DNA of 64,000 nucleotides from Salibacterium aidingense DSM 18341 (GTDB lineage Bacteria; Bacillota; Bacilli; Bacillales; Marinococcaceae), in assembly GCF_000429685.1 (NCBI RefSeq), contig NZ_AUCI01000006.1, forward strand, positions 124,001-188,000, read 5' to 3'. Shown in pieces: positions 1 to 8,949 of the stretch (its first letter is position 1; the number at the start of each line of letters is the position of its first letter). The notes under the pieces are model-generated. The model saw only the letters and a list, made by a program, of their open reading frames with translations, had not been told where the DNA came from and did no database searches. The position numbers and the translations under genes are program-made.

Positions 1-363
1 GATTGTTTTTCTGCGCAGATGGGCCTGGATTCTCGCCATTAATTCCCCGGGATCGAACGGTTTGATAATGTAGTCATCCGCTCCTAATTCGAGTCCCTGG
101 ATTCTATCCTCAAATTCCCGTTTCGCACTTAAAAATAGGACGGGCGTTTCTACATCCGTCTCGCGAAGCTTTTCACAAATGTCCATCCCGTTCCTGCCCG
201 GAAGCAGAATATCCAGCAGAATGACATCCGGCTGGATTTCCTGTATGGCGGATAATACCCTGTCCCCGTCACTGCAGGAATGAACATCATATTTACTTTG
301 CAGATAGAGAACGATTAAATTTCTAATGTCTTCCTCATCTTCTACAATCAAGATCTTTTTCAT
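1..363 (-). CDS. OmpR-type response regulator, N-terminal part (cut by window edge)
   Basis: This is the receiver domain of a two-component response regulator; the 121 codons visible run off the left edge, so the DNA-binding domain is not seen. The acidic pocket (E8, D9, E10), the phospho-acceptor D51 in a DILLPG motif, the LSAKREFEDRIQGLELGADDY block and the K of YIIKPFDP are all present, as in OmpR/PhoB-family proteins. The start is the ATG ending at 363, preceded by a GAGGAGG ribosome binding site. Its histidine kinase is probably outside the window. The DNA-binding class is inferred from the receiver type and is not seen. Confidence 0.9.
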   Translation of the reverse strand, partial: MKKILIVEDEEDIRNLIVLYLQSKYDVHSCSDGDRVLSAIQEIQPDVILLDILLPGRNGMDICEKLRETDVETPVLFLSAKREFEDRIQGLELGADDYIIKPFDPGELMARIQAHLRRKTI

Positions 364-563
364 CCTTAACGTTTCCCCTCCTCTAGACCCATTATTACTA
401 ATGATAATTAGAAGAAGAAAAAAATTATAGGTCATGGAGGGTAAGTTTCCAGTTTGTCATGGTCATCTTTTCATGAAGGGATGATGACGTTACACGTCAC
501 TTAAAGGCATGTAATACCATAATAGCTACCTTTTCAGGTCCGGATAGATTAGATTTCAGGACA

Positions 564-625
564 TAAAAAAGGCTCCTCCTAGTCTTAAACAGTTTTTATT
601 TTAACTGTCTACTACAAGGGGAGCA
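564..625 (-). terminator. Rho-independent terminator after iolS-like gene
   Basis: On the minus strand an imperfect stem (GCTCCCC...GGAGGAGC, with an inner AACAGT/AACTGT-type pairing) is followed by a run of six T. It lies about 40 nt downstream of the stop of the gene at 661-1599. The remainder of 364-660 shows no gene. Confidence 0.6.
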
Positions 626-660
626 TATCAAGTCAACCAAGCTTCGTCCTTTTTTCTGTG

Positions 661-1599
661 CTAGGAAAAGATTTGGTCGATTTCTTTTATTTCTTCTTCC
701 GTTAACATCACATCGAGTGTATGTCCATTGTCTGTCACCTGCTCGACTCGTTTGGCACCTGGAATAATAGTATCAATGGCATCCCGGGTTAAATACCAGG
801 CCAGAATCACATAAGCGGTTTCCGCACCTTTCTTTCGGGCAAGGCGCCGGACCTTCTCCACTTTTTCCAGATTCTCATAAAACGTACTGCCCTGAAACAT
901 CGGACTGTTTGAACGGATATCATTATCGGCGAATGTCGTATTCTTATCGTATTTCCCGGCCAGCAGCCCGGAAGCAAGTGGAAAGTAAGGAACAAAGGAA
1001 ATCCCGCGCTCTTTCACGTAAGGCAGCAGATCGTTTTCCGCTCCGCGTTTTAACAGGTTGTATTCGGATTGAATCACGTCCACATACCCATCCTGATCTG
1101 CCTCTTTCAGTTGTTCGACCGAGAAATTAGAGACACCAATCGACCGTATTTTTCCATCGTCCTTGCATTCTTTCAGTGCACCTACAGCTTCTGCTTTCGG
1201 CGTATTCTCATCGGGAAAATGAATATAGAATAAATCAATATAATCCGTCTGCAGGCGCTTCAGGGCTTGCTCCACTGCCTCCTTCAAAAAAGCGGGGGAA
1301 TTATTGAAAACCATCTTCCCTTCTTTGGATTCATGGGCCGCTTTTGTTGCAATGACGGCTTCTTGACGATTTCCGCGTTCTTTGACAACCTCCCCAATCA
1401 GTTCTTCGGAACGGCCCAAGCCGTATACATAGGCTGTATCAAGAAAATTCATGCCACGATCTAAAGCCGTGCGGACTACGTTTTTCCCCTGCTCTTCATC
1501 CAAATTCGGATAGATATTGTGCCCGCCTACAGCATTTGTGCCTACTCCTATAGGATTTACTTTTATATCCGTGTGGCCAATTGTTGTTTCTCGATCCAT
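661..1599 (-). CDS. iolS: Aldo/keto reductase, IolS-like (AKR11 type)
   Basis: A 312-residue cytosolic NAD(P)H-dependent aldo/keto reductase. The catalytic tetrad is visible as D54, Y59 (LDTAYVYG), K86 (ATKAAHE) and H127 (FYIHFPD). The N-terminus (PIGVGTNAVGGHNIYPNL) and the blocks GRSEELIGEV, FPYFPLASGLLAGKY and LAWYLTRDAIDTIIPGAKR closely follow Bacillus subtilis IolS, and the length equals that family's. IolS in B. subtilis sits beside inositol genes but its substrate is unsettled; no inositol genes lie here, so the physiological substrate is unknown. The ATG is preceded by GGAAGGAAGG. It is probably transcribed alone, with a terminator downstream. Confidence 0.85.
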   Translation of the reverse strand: MDRETTIGHTDIKVNPIGVGTNAVGGHNIYPNLDEEQGKNVVRTALDRGMNFLDTAYVYGLGRSEELIGEVVKERGNRQEAVIATKAAHESKEGKMVFNNSPAFLKEAVEQALKRLQTDYIDLFYIHFPDENTPKAEAVGALKECKDDGKIRSIGVSNFSVEQLKEADQDGYVDVIQSEYNLLKRGAENDLLPYVKERGISFVPYFPLASGLLAGKYDKNTTFADNDIRSNSPMFQGSTFYENLEKVEKVRRLARKKGAETAYVILAWYLTRDAIDTIIPGAKRVEQVTDNGHTLDVMLTEEEIKEIDQIFS

Positions 1600-1740
1600 C
1601 AGCTATCCTTCCTTCCAGAAAAAAATGACTTCCAGCTTTTCTATACCACAAACTTCATCGATCAAACCTATTTAAAAGGGAGGGGGCTCCAAGGCCTTCT
1701 TACTTTCTTGCCTCCAGGCAAAAACGAAACCGTCCGGCAT

Positions 1741-2766
1741 TTATTCAACTCCAGCAGCTGGTTCGTTCACTTTCACCAGTTGTTTGCCAAGGTTGTCACC
1801 GGTAAACAGTCCTAAAAAGGCTTCCGGCACGTTTTCAAAACCTTCCACTATCGTTTCTTCATATTTCAGTTTTCCTTCCGACAGCCAGGCTGCCAGCTTT
1901 TCACTGCCCTCCTGAAAACGGGAAGCATAATCGCCGACAATAAAACCCTGGATCAATGCACGGCTTTTAATCAACGTCGGCTGCACTCTCGGACCAGTAT
2001 CTTCTGTTTTATTGTACGAAGAGATGGCTCCGCATACCGGAATTCGGGCAAAGTCATTCAACTGTGTCATTACCGCGTCCGACACCGGACCGCCCACATT
2101 GTCAAAGTAAACGTCCACGCCTTTGGGGCAGGCTTCCTCCAATGCTGTTTCCAGATTGGAAACGGCATTGTAATTAATTGTTTCATCAAAGCGAAGCTCT
2201 GTTTTCAAGTAGTCTGTTTTCTTATCCGTTCCGGCAATCCCCACCACACGGGCTCCGCGTAGTTTTGCAATTTGGCCTGCAGCCATCCCGACAGCACCGG
2301 CGGCGCCGGATATCACCACTGTTTCGCCTGCCACCGGCCTCCCGATTTCAAGCAGACCAAAATAAGCAGTAAGCCCATTTAAACCGAGAATGTTTAAGTA
2401 GGCGGATAAAGGAGCAATCGATTCATCTACTTTCCGGACCGCCGCGTCTTCAATCGTGTTGTACCGTTTCCAGCCCAGCATCCCCATTACTTTATCCCCC
2501 GGCTCAAACAAACTGGATTTTGATGCAACGACTTCTCCTACTACATTGCCGGTAATGACTTCGTTGACTTCGAATGGGGCCACGTAAGACTCGGCACTAC
2601 TCATCCGGCCGCGCATATATGGATCTACCGATAAGTATATGGTCTTCACAAGGACCTGACCGTCCTGCGGCTCTTCCACAGAAACTTCTTCAAAAGCGAA
2701 ATGTTCATGAGAAGGCATTCCCTCGGGCCGTCCGGCCAAAACAATCTGTTCATTTTTCTCGGGCAT
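1741..2766 (-). CDS. Zinc-independent NADP-dependent oxidoreductase (MDR superfamily, YfmJ/CurA-like)
   Basis: A 341-residue medium-chain reductase of the leukotriene B4 12-hydroxydehydrogenase / curcumin reductase group, which reduces the C=C bond of alpha,beta-unsaturated carbonyls with NADPH. Family signatures seen: LSVDPYMRGRM near residue 50, and a nucleotide-binding glycine motif in VVISGAAGAVGMAAGQIAKLRGARVVGIAG (given in two blocks around residues 150-180), then VDVYFDNVGG. The zinc-binding residues of classical alcohol dehydrogenases are absent. The ATG has AGGAGAAGTG upstream. It shares its strand with the IolS-like gene; both look like stand-alone detoxification reductases. Confidence 0.88.
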   Translation of the reverse strand: MPEKNEQIVLAGRPEGMPSHEHFAFEEVSVEEPQDGQVLVKTIYLSVDPYMRGRMSSAESYVAPFEVNEVITGNVVGEVVASKSSLFEPGDKVMGMLGWKRYNTIEDAAVRKVDESIAPLSAYLNILGLNGLTAYFGLLEIGRPVAGETVVISGAAGAVGMAAGQIAKLRGARVVGIAGTDKKTDYLKTELRFDETINYNAVSNLETALEEACPKGVDVYFDNVGGPVSDAVMTQLNDFARIPVCGAISSYNKTEDTGPRVQPTLIKSRALIQGFIVGDYASRFQEGSEKLAAWLSEGKLKYEETIVEGFENVPEAFLGLFTGDNLGKQLVKVNEPAAGVE

Positions 2767-3045
2767 GGTATCACTTCTCCTCTTTATGAATTCGTATCCT
2801 TTCTTATCTTCTCTTACCAGTTCCTATTTGTAAAATATTATGATTTTATCAATGCGATTACCATATAAAAAAAGGGAAGACAAGCACGAAAGCCTGGAAC
2901 TCCCAGCGTTTGGCTTAATCAGCTAATGTTCTCGTCATGATGGCTTATGTATTCCCGCCTAACTGCTAATTATAAGTATTTACCAGGCATTTTTAAGGGG
3001 TAGAGAACAGGGCGCTTTCCTTTTTTCTTTTCGTGTTCCCCATAA

Positions 3046-3180
3046 GTATTTGGAGGTCGGTCCTTCTTTGTTTTTCTTTGCCAAAAGGTCCAAAAACGAA
3101 GTTGGAGGACAATAAGAGCTTCGTTCCGGTGGCTGCTGTCCTCCACAACTGCTGCCGGAGCTCCTTAACGCCTAAGGGAT
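3046..3180. repeat. Structured intergenic repeat, copy 1 (second copy near 49.6 kb)
   Basis: The stretch resembles 49555-49680: both have a TTTGGAG-(2)-CGGTCCTT block, then GTTGGAGG, a spacer, AAGAGCTTC-TTCCGG, and GTCCTCCAC-ACTGCTGC. Within each copy GTTGGAGGAC pairs with GTCCTCCAAC-like sequence, so the palindrome is conserved while the spacer varies. That pattern suggests a dispersed structured intergenic element. The direction is unknown. Confidence 0.5.
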
Positions 3181-3235
3181 CTGGTGCTGGAAACGACCAT
3201 CGAAGACTTCAAGTCTTGTCTTTTCTATCTTCGCA

Positions 3236-3263
3236 CAAAAAACAGGCGCCGTTTGGGCCCCTG
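3236..3263 (-). terminator. Terminator after LicR-type regulator gene
   Basis: On the minus strand CAGGGGC-CCAAACG-GCGCCTG (one mismatch in the stem) is followed by six T, just downstream of the regulator stop codon at 3273. Confidence 0.6.
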
Positions 3264-3272
3264 CTGATTTTC

Positions 3273-5216
3273 TTATTGTGCTGAAGAGATAAATAATTTC
3301 AGAAATTCCTGGTAGGACTGGCACTTCACAAGGTGCTGCACGAGCGATAGATCGTCCACAATGCTGCCCAGGCTTTTATACAGCGTCTGCAAGTCAATGC
3401 TGCTGTTTTTCTCTACACTCAACAGGCAGATGAACTGAACTCGTTTGTCTTCCCACATGATCGGTTTCTGAAGCGTACATACCGCTAAAAATGTTTCTTT
3501 TGTCTGCGGGGTGATTGGATGCGGAATAGCTACTAAATTTCCAAAGCTGGTCGGGGCCGCCTGTTCCCTTTCAAGTAATTTCTCCAGAAAATTTTCTTCT
3601 GTATATCCTTTTTGATGCATTTGCTCCTGTAGAAACTGCAGAACTTCCTCTCTTGATTGAAGATCCTGCTGTAAAAACATAAGCTCTTCTTTCACGTATT
3701 CCACCACACTATTTTTCTCCTTCTGAAACACAAAGTTTTCAACTTTTTTCAGATCCCCTTCTCCTAAAATAGTGTTCACCTGTATAACCGGTACCGGCAG
3801 TTTTTCTGGTATCGGAATCGTGCTCACAAGAAAATCAAGCGGCTCCAGAGAAATTTGATTCAGTTTATAGTATTCTGTCGTTCCAGCTACCTCAAGACTC
3901 GAGCCAAATTGGGCTTGAAGTTTATAATAGATTAACTGGGCGCTGCCCGCTCCGGATGCGCAGACGATCATGCACCGTTTCGGTCCGCTTTCTAGTTTTT
4001 TTCTTTCCATTGCTGCTCCAATGTGAAGCGCAATATACCCTACTTCACTTTCTTCTATTTTTACACCGGTTTCCTCTTCCAGCACCATCCCGGCAATGAT
4101 AGCCGCTTCGAATGCGACAGGATAATTGGCTTTTATATCGTCCAGGAGCGGATTTCTAATATTCATCCCATACCGGTACCGATTCACAGCTGGTTTTAAG
4201 TGCAGGCTCAGCCCGATAATTAATTCCCGGTCATGGCGTATTCCAAGTTCCAATTTCTTTTCGATTGCTTCGAGAATAGAAGAGGTTAGATGGTAGACTT
4301 TTTCGTCCATCAGCTGTTCGATCCGCTCTTCCGTGACATTTGTCTGGGAGATCATTTTTGTCCCCAGTAAATGGATCGCAATATAAGCAATTTCCACCTC
4401 CGGAAACGTCACCTGCAGCGCATGTTCTACTTTCTTCACAATCGTTTTTGCAACGGCGTATTCTTTTTGATCCATAATTTCATTAAATTCCTTCGGATAG
4501 AACGTGACATGATGACCAGACTTCACCCGTTTATATGTGATTGCAATATGAATAAATAAATTATTGATAGCAATATCGGACAGGCTGATTTGATGCTCTT
4601 TGATCTCCTCCACGATGATATCCCATATCTCATTCAAGTTTTCCTTCACAAGCCAGGGCAGCTGGCTGTTAAATATATCGACTTCACTTTTCTCACTGCG
4701 GTCGAATATATATTCCGACATACAAAAACGCAGCTTCACTTCACTTCCGGTAAGCCTTAATCCATAATTCGGACGTTTTTCCAGGGTAATATCATACGTG
4801 CGTAAAATATCTTTCACCGTACGAATATCATTTTGTATCGTGGATCGGCTGATGAGCAATTCATCGGCCAGATCATCCAATTTTACAAAATCTCCGGCAA
4901 GCAGCAGCCGCTTGATTAAATATTTCGCCCGCTCCTCCGGATAGTCCGGCAGCGTTTGGTCCAAATCGGTATTCTCTTGAAAAACCTCTTCCAAAAACTG
5001 ACGGAAAAGCTGATCCTCCTCAATATGAAAAGTATAGCCTTTCGCCCGGAGAGACTGTATCCGAGCTCCATTTTTCGTAACGATCTGGTTCAGCTGCTTG
5101 ATATCATCCCGGGTCGTCCTTGTGGTCACCTGATTAATGTGAGCAAGATATTGACTGGTCAAAGGGGTATCCGCTGCCATGAATTCCCGCAGAAGTGCTG
5201 TTAATCTTGGATTCAT
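3273..5216 (-). CDS. licR: LicR/MtlR-type PRD transcription activator with EIIB- and EIIA-like domains
   Basis: A 647-residue multidomain regulator controlled by PTS phosphorylation. In order: N-terminal HTH region (about 1-160, with a second DDLADELLISRSTIQND helix-turn-helix), two PRD domains (about 165-390), an EIIB-like domain with the Cys motif VCASGAGSAQLI, and an EIIA(Fru/Mtl)-like domain with its His in LVAIPHPITP. The length matches B. subtilis LicR (about 640). It lies directly downstream of a beta-glucoside PTS operon on the same strand, so it probably activates that operon according to substrate and PTS state. The start is the ATG at 5216, preceded by GGAAGGAGGG; an upstream in-frame ATG at 5261 lies inside a terminator hairpin and is unlikely. 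Confidence 0.85.
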   Translation of the reverse strand: MNPRLTALLREFMAADTPLTSQYLAHINQVTTRTTRDDIKQLNQIVTKNGARIQSLRAKGYTFHIEEDQLFRQFLEEVFQENTDLDQTLPDYPEERAKYLIKRLLLAGDFVKLDDLADELLISRSTIQNDIRTVKDILRTYDITLEKRPNYGLRLTGSEVKLRFCMSEYIFDRSEKSEVDIFNSQLPWLVKENLNEIWDIIVEEIKEHQISLSDIAINNLFIHIAITYKRVKSGHHVTFYPKEFNEIMDQKEYAVAKTIVKKVEHALQVTFPEVEIAYIAIHLLGTKMISQTNVTEERIEQLMDEKVYHLTSSILEAIEKKLELGIRHDRELIIGLSLHLKPAVNRYRYGMNIRNPLLDDIKANYPVAFEAAIIAGMVLEEETGVKIEESEVGYIALHIGAAMERKKLESGPKRCMIVCASGAGSAQLIYYKLQAQFGSSLEVAGTTEYYKLNQISLEPLDFLVSTIPIPEKLPVPVIQVNTILGEGDLKKVENFVFQKEKNSVVEYVKEELMFLQQDLQSREEVLQFLQEQMHQKGYTEENFLEKLLEREQAAPTSFGNLVAIPHPITPQTKETFLAVCTLQKPIMWEDKRVQFICLLSVEKNSSIDLQTLYKSLGSIVDDLSLVQHLVKCQSYQEFLKLFISSAQ

Positions 5217-5242
5217 AGCGTCCCTCCTTCCTCTTCCTTTTG

Positions 5243-5279
5243 AAAAAAGGCCCTGATACATCCGTCAGAGCCTTTTTTC
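5243..5279 (-). terminator. Terminator between GH1 gene and regulator gene
   Basis: GGCTCTGA-(8 nt)-TCAGGGCC followed by six T on the minus strand; the mirrored A-run makes it potentially bidirectional. It separates the four-gene PTS operon from the LicR-like gene, whose ribosome binding site comes right after it. Regulator expression may therefore depend on read-through. Confidence 0.85.
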
Positions 5280-5285
5280 AGGAAT

Positions 5286-6674
5286 TTAAAAACCGTTATT
5301 TTCTGCTGTTTCTTTAAACCAGTCCGCGCTTTTCTTCGGGGACCTTTCTTTCGTTTCCAAATCGACGGAAAAAAATCCATACCTGTTTTTATAAGCATTC
5401 ATCCAGGACCAGTTATCCATAAAGGACCACAAATGGTACCCCTTCGCATTGCATCCTTCCTGAATGGCCTGATGGAGCCATTTTAAATGTCCTTTAATAA
5501 AATCGATCCGGTAATCATCCTGAATCTGACCGTTTTCCAGGAATCGTTCTTCGTTCTGTACTCCCATTCCGTTCTCCGAAATAAACGATTCTATATTACC
5601 ATAGTTTTCTTTCAGGTTCATCATGATATCATAGATACCTTTTTCATAAATTTCCCAGCCCCGGTATGGATTCATTTTCCGGCCGGGCATCTCATACATA
5701 TCAAAAAACCAATCCATCATGAATGGACCATACGGATTCGGTAAATGTTCTTTCGCCTTGACCCGCCGCGGCTGATAATAATTAACCCCGAGAAGATCCG
5801 CGGTATGGTCTCTGATCAGCGAGCTGTCTCCTTCTCTTGTTTCCGGCAGCTGCCCGTGTTCGCTGAGAATATCGACCAATTCCTGTGGGAATTCTCCCTT
5901 CACCGCAGGGTCTAAAAAGCTCCGGTTAAAAAATAAATCAGCGATACGGGAAGCCCGCAGGTCCGCCGGATTTTCACTCCGCGGGTATGACGGCGTCAAG
6001 TTTAAAATAATGCCGATCTTGCCGTTTGGAATGGAAAAGTTCCGAAAAGCCTGTACCGCTTTCGCATGAGCGATAATGGTATGGTAGGCTACCTGTGCGG
6101 CTCGTTTGAAATCAACGACATTCGGATAGTGAAAATCGTAGAGATAACCGCCTTCGACCGGCACAATCGGCTCGTTAAACGTAAACCATTTGGATACGCG
6201 GTCCCCGAACCGCTGGAAGCATTCTTCCGCAAAAGCCGTATAGGCTTCGGTCACCCTGCGGTTTTCCCAGCCTCCGATGTTCTGCATCGATAACGGCATA
6301 TCAAAATGGAACAGATTAACAAACGGCTCAATGTTCTGAGACAAGAGCTCATCTATCACGTTATTATAAAAAACTGCTGCTTCTTCATTCACCGCGCCTT
6401 CTCCTTCCGGAATCAGACGCGACCAGGAAATCGAAAAACGGAACGTATTGTGGCCGATATCTTTCATTCGCTGAATATCTTCCTTGTACGTATGATAAAA
6501 ATCGGAGGTCGACTCAGGACCCACCCCTTCAAAAAATCGATCGGGTTCCCGCGAATACCAGTAATCCCAAATATTCCATCCTTTACCATCCTCAAAGGCG
6601 GCTCCTTCAATTTGCGTCGCGGATGTTGCGCTTCCCCACCAGAATCCTTCGGGAAACTTATACTTAGGCGTCAT
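5286..6674 (-). CDS. 6-phospho-beta-glucosidase, glycoside hydrolase family 1 (BglC/YckE-like)
   Basis: A 462-residue GH1 enzyme expected to hydrolyse phosphorylated beta-glucosides, such as cellobiose-6'-phosphate, in the cytoplasm. The acid/base E168 is in TFNEP and the nucleophile E367 in ISENGMG. N-terminal FWWGSATSATQIEGA is the usual GH1 signature. The C-terminal WSWMNAYKNRYGF loop, with S and Y at the spacing used for phosphate binding, resembles B. subtilis BglC. It is the last gene of the PTS operon, and its ATG overlaps the EIIA stop region by 11 bp. B. subtilis uses a GH4 enzyme (LicH) at this place, so the GH1 enzyme is a substitution. Aryl-glucosides are an alternative substrate. 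Confidence 0.9.
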   Translation of the reverse strand: MTPKYKFPEGFWWGSATSATQIEGAAFEDGKGWNIWDYWYSREPDRFFEGVGPESTSDFYHTYKEDIQRMKDIGHNTFRFSISWSRLIPEGEGAVNEEAAVFYNNVIDELLSQNIEPFVNLFHFDMPLSMQNIGGWENRRVTEAYTAFAEECFQRFGDRVSKWFTFNEPIVPVEGGYLYDFHYPNVVDFKRAAQVAYHTIIAHAKAVQAFRNFSIPNGKIGIILNLTPSYPRSENPADLRASRIADLFFNRSFLDPAVKGEFPQELVDILSEHGQLPETREGDSSLIRDHTADLLGVNYYQPRRVKAKEHLPNPYGPFMMDWFFDMYEMPGRKMNPYRGWEIYEKGIYDIMMNLKENYGNIESFISENGMGVQNEERFLENGQIQDDYRIDFIKGHLKWLHQAIQEGCNAKGYHLWSFMDNWSWMNAYKNRYGFFSVDLETKERSPKKSADWFKETAENNGF

Positions 6675-6996
6675 GGTTAAACCCTCCTGCGTTCTTATTT
6701 CGATAAATCTCTATAATCTCTACTGCCAGATCTCTTACTGTCATGGAGGTCATCAAGTGGTCCTGGGAATGGATAAGCATCACATTCACAGGCGCCTCCT
6801 CGCCACTTGCTTCCTGCTGCAAAAGCTTTGTCTGAAACTCATGAGCTTTGCCCAGTTCTGTGCCGGCTTCTTCGATCAGCTCATCCGCCCGCTTAAAATC
6901 GGCGTTTTTTGCCTCCTGAATAGCTTCCATGGCACTTGATTTGCCATTGCCGGCATATAAAATAATCTGAAAGGCTATTTCTGTAATTTCTTCCAT
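6664..6996 (-). CDS. licA: PTS lactose/cellobiose-family EIIA component
   Basis: A small all-helical EIIA of about 110 residues that carries phosphate from HPr to EIIB. The active-site His is in the family motif LIHSQDHLM (about H76), and the N-terminal IAFQIILYAGNGKSSAMEAI is typical of LicA/CelC. An ATG at 6996 with AAGAGGTG upstream matches LicA-like N-termini; a GTG at 7008 is the alternative. It is the third gene of the PTS operon, 18-30 nt after EIIC, and overlaps the GH1 gene. Confidence 0.9.
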   Translation of the reverse strand: MEEITEIAFQIILYAGNGKSSAMEAIQEAKNADFKRADELIEEAGTELGKAHEFQTKLLQQEASGEEAPVNVMLIHSQDHLMTSMTVRDLAVEIIEIYRNKNAGGFNHDA

Positions 6997-7026
6997 GATC
7001 GTTTTCACCTCTTGACCTCCACCTTT

Positions 7027-8331
7027 TTATTCCTTTGCTGCTGCGGCATCTTCCTGTTTTTCTGTTTCATAATACTGCTTATCCATAATTTTCAGGAACG
7101 GCCACCATATGAGAAAGACGATACACATACTAAATAACTGAACGACAGCACCCTGCCAGGCATTTCCGGTGGCCAGGAATCCACTTAGCAATGGCGGCGT
7201 CGTCCAAGGTACAATAACTCCCGCCGGTTTTGGCACCATACCTGCTGCCATGGAAACATAAACGAATACCGCAACAACTACCGGTGCCAGCAGCCAGGGA
7301 ATAAGTACCAATGGATTCATAATAATAGGCAGCCCGAAAATAATCGGCTCGTTTACGTTAAAAATACCTGCCGGAGCTGCCACACGGCCCACCTGCTTCA
7401 TCTGTCTGCTCCGGCCGATGAGAAATATACCAATTATCACTGCAAGCGTCATCCCGGAACCGCCGATCCCTACAATAAAGGTATCAATGAACTGCTTTGT
7501 TACAATATTGGGAAGTTCCTCGCCAGCCTGAAAAGCCTCCAGGTTCTGGTTGTTCAGCGTGTACCAGATGGGATCGAGCACCGAGTTTACGAGGATCTGG
7601 CCATGCAGCCCAAAAAACCAGAAAAGCTGAATAAGCAGCACAGCGACAATCGTGGCCGGCAGTCCGCCGCCCAAAGCAGTCAACGGCTCCTGTAAAACGG
7701 TATAGATAAAGTTCTGGACCGTATCAAACGGGGTAAAACTGAAAATAATCCGAATGACTAAAAATATAAACAACGTCATCGCAATAGGGATTAAAGCACT
7801 GAATGAGCGGGTAACCGCTCCCGGAACACCGGCCGGCATTTTAATGGTCCAGTCCCGTTCTACAAAATAGCGGTAGATTTCTGCCGCGAGAAAGGCGGAT
7901 AAAATTCCAAGAAATAAACCTTCTGCCCCAATACTGGACGTTGGAATACCGCCTGCTGTATCTTCAACCACCTGCGGCGTCAGAATAAGAAAACCAGCCA
8001 GCGAAACAACGCCTCCGTATATTCCTTCTCCGCCGGCATGTTCCACTAATTTATACCCTATCCCAATGATCACAAACAGACCCATAATACTAAGCGTCGC
8101 AGCAGAGGCAGGGTTTAACGCCTCTTGATACGCAGTGTACGCTTCTTCACTCAGCATCTGATCAAGGAAAGGAAAGTTGGCAATAACAACAAAAATCGAT
8201 CCAAAGATAATTAACGGCAGGGCAACCAGAAAACCGTCACGAAGCGCCGTTAAGTAGCGGTTATTATTCAATTTTTCAGCAATCGGCATTAAAATTCGCT
8301 CTAGCAAGTCCATAAACTTACTATTATTCAT
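7027..8331 (-). CDS. licC: PTS lactose/cellobiose-family EIIC permease
   Basis: An integral membrane sugar permease of the CelB/LicC family, about 434 residues, with roughly ten hydrophobic segments. Recognisable family blocks are FLVALPLIIFGSIFVV, GLHGQILVNSVLDPIW, FNVNEPIIFGLPIIMNPLV (the substrate-contacting NEP motif) and VPWTTPPLLSGFLATG. It transports a beta-glucoside or cellobiose with concomitant phosphorylation via EIIB. The start is ATG at 8331, or GTG one codon earlier, with GGGGGAAC upstream. It is the second gene of the operon. Confidence 0.92.
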   Translation of the reverse strand: MNNSKFMDLLERILMPIAEKLNNNRYLTALRDGFLVALPLIIFGSIFVVIANFPFLDQMLSEEAYTAYQEALNPASAATLSIMGLFVIIGIGYKLVEHAGGEGIYGGVVSLAGFLILTPQVVEDTAGGIPTSSIGAEGLFLGILSAFLAAEIYRYFVERDWTIKMPAGVPGAVTRSFSALIPIAMTLFIFLVIRIIFSFTPFDTVQNFIYTVLQEPLTALGGGLPATIVAVLLIQLFWFFGLHGQILVNSVLDPIWYTLNNQNLEAFQAGEELPNIVTKQFIDTFIVGIGGSGMTLAVIIGIFLIGRSRQMKQVGRVAAPAGIFNVNEPIIFGLPIIMNPLVLIPWLLAPVVVAVFVYVSMAAGMVPKPAGVIVPWTTPPLLSGFLATGNAWQGAVVQLFSMCIVFLIWWPFLKIMDKQYYETEKQEDAAAAKE

Positions 8332-8378
8332 CACATGTTCCCCCTACTAAAATATTCTCTCCCCACTCTTCATTGATT

Positions 8379-8690
8379 TTATTTTTTTTCCATCAATTCA
8401 AGAGCCTTATTTAAAACAGCTTCTCCGTCTACTCTTCCATAAGCGACAGGATCAATCACGTCCAATGGAATTCCAGCCTCCTTCGCCACTTTGGAATATT
8501 TGTTCTTCATAAACCGCATCTGCGGTCCGATGAGAAGAACATCTGCATTCTCCATTTCCGACTCTGCCTTATCCTGGGCCACAGCCCAAATTTTCGTTTC
8601 GACACCTTTTGCTCGTGCTGCTTCCTCCATTTTCGAAACCAATAAACTTGTCGACATTCCTGCTGAACATGCTAATAGAATATTTTTCAT
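8379..8690 (-). CDS. licB: PTS lactose/cellobiose-family EIIB component
   Basis: A 103-residue EIIB with the phosphocysteine C8 in LLACSAGMSTS and the typical NADVLLIGPQMRFMKNKY block. It accepts phosphate from EIIA and hands it to the sugar in EIIC. The ATG at 8690 follows AAGGAGGAACGACATC. It is the first gene of the operon, preceded by a weak promoter and a catabolite-repression-like site. Confidence 0.92.
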   Translation of the reverse strand: MKNILLACSAGMSTSLLVSKMEEAARAKGVETKIWAVAQDKAESEMENADVLLIGPQMRFMKNKYSKVAKEAGIPLDVIDPVAYGRVDGEAVLNKALELMEKK

Positions 8691-8733
8691 GATGTCGTTC
8701 CTCCTTCGAATTTCCTATGATTGGTCTGATTTA

Positions 8734-8770
8734 AGTGTATGAAATTCCTATCCCCATGAAAACGCATACT
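8734..8770 (-). promoter_or_regulatory. Putative PTS operon promoter overlapped by a cre-like site
   Basis: On the minus strand TTTTCA (8762-8757) and TACACT (8739-8734) are separated by 17 nt. Both hexamers are poor, as expected of an activator-dependent promoter. The plus-strand sequence at 8757-8770, TGAAAACGCATACT, matches 12 of 14 positions of the CcpA cre consensus and covers the -35. This is inference from consensus matching only. Confidence 0.4.
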
Positions 8771-8827
8771 TTTTCCGTTAAGAAGCGGAAATTAGTTAAT
8801 GAAACCATGGAAAAGAAATAAATTCGA

Positions 8828-8866
8828 TTGTGAAATATTTAACAATGTTGTGGATTTTGTTATACT
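8828..8866 (+). promoter_or_regulatory. Rex-like operator and promoter of the NDH-2 gene
   Basis: TTGTGAAATATTTAACAA (8828-8845) differs from the Rex palindrome TTGTGAA-N4-TTCACAA at one position. It overlaps a -35 TTTAAC (8838-8843), spaced 17 nt from a -10 TATACT (8861-8866). Rex senses the NADH/NAD ratio and is known to repress ndh in B. subtilis, so an NDH-2 gene downstream is a fitting target. Confidence 0.65.
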
Positions 8867-8949
8867 AAAATGAGTGATGATTCGCGAAAAGGTTTTTTGC
8901 AGGCTTGTTTGTGTATTATTTCACATACTATCATAGAAAGGTGATAACG

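Larger units (their letters stand above)
2767..3272. other. Intergenic region, about 500 bp
   Basis: No convincing gene. The left part (2767-3030) carries the promoter side of the MDR gene and nothing else recognisable. The right part holds a structured repeat (3046-3180) and a terminator at 3236-3263. A plus-strand reading frame at 3033-3284 is composed of these repeats and has no ribosome binding site. Confidence 0.6.

Noticed and set aside
3033-3284. 83-codon plus-strand frame
   Set aside because: It consists of the structured repeat and terminator, has no ribosome binding site and no protein-like composition.
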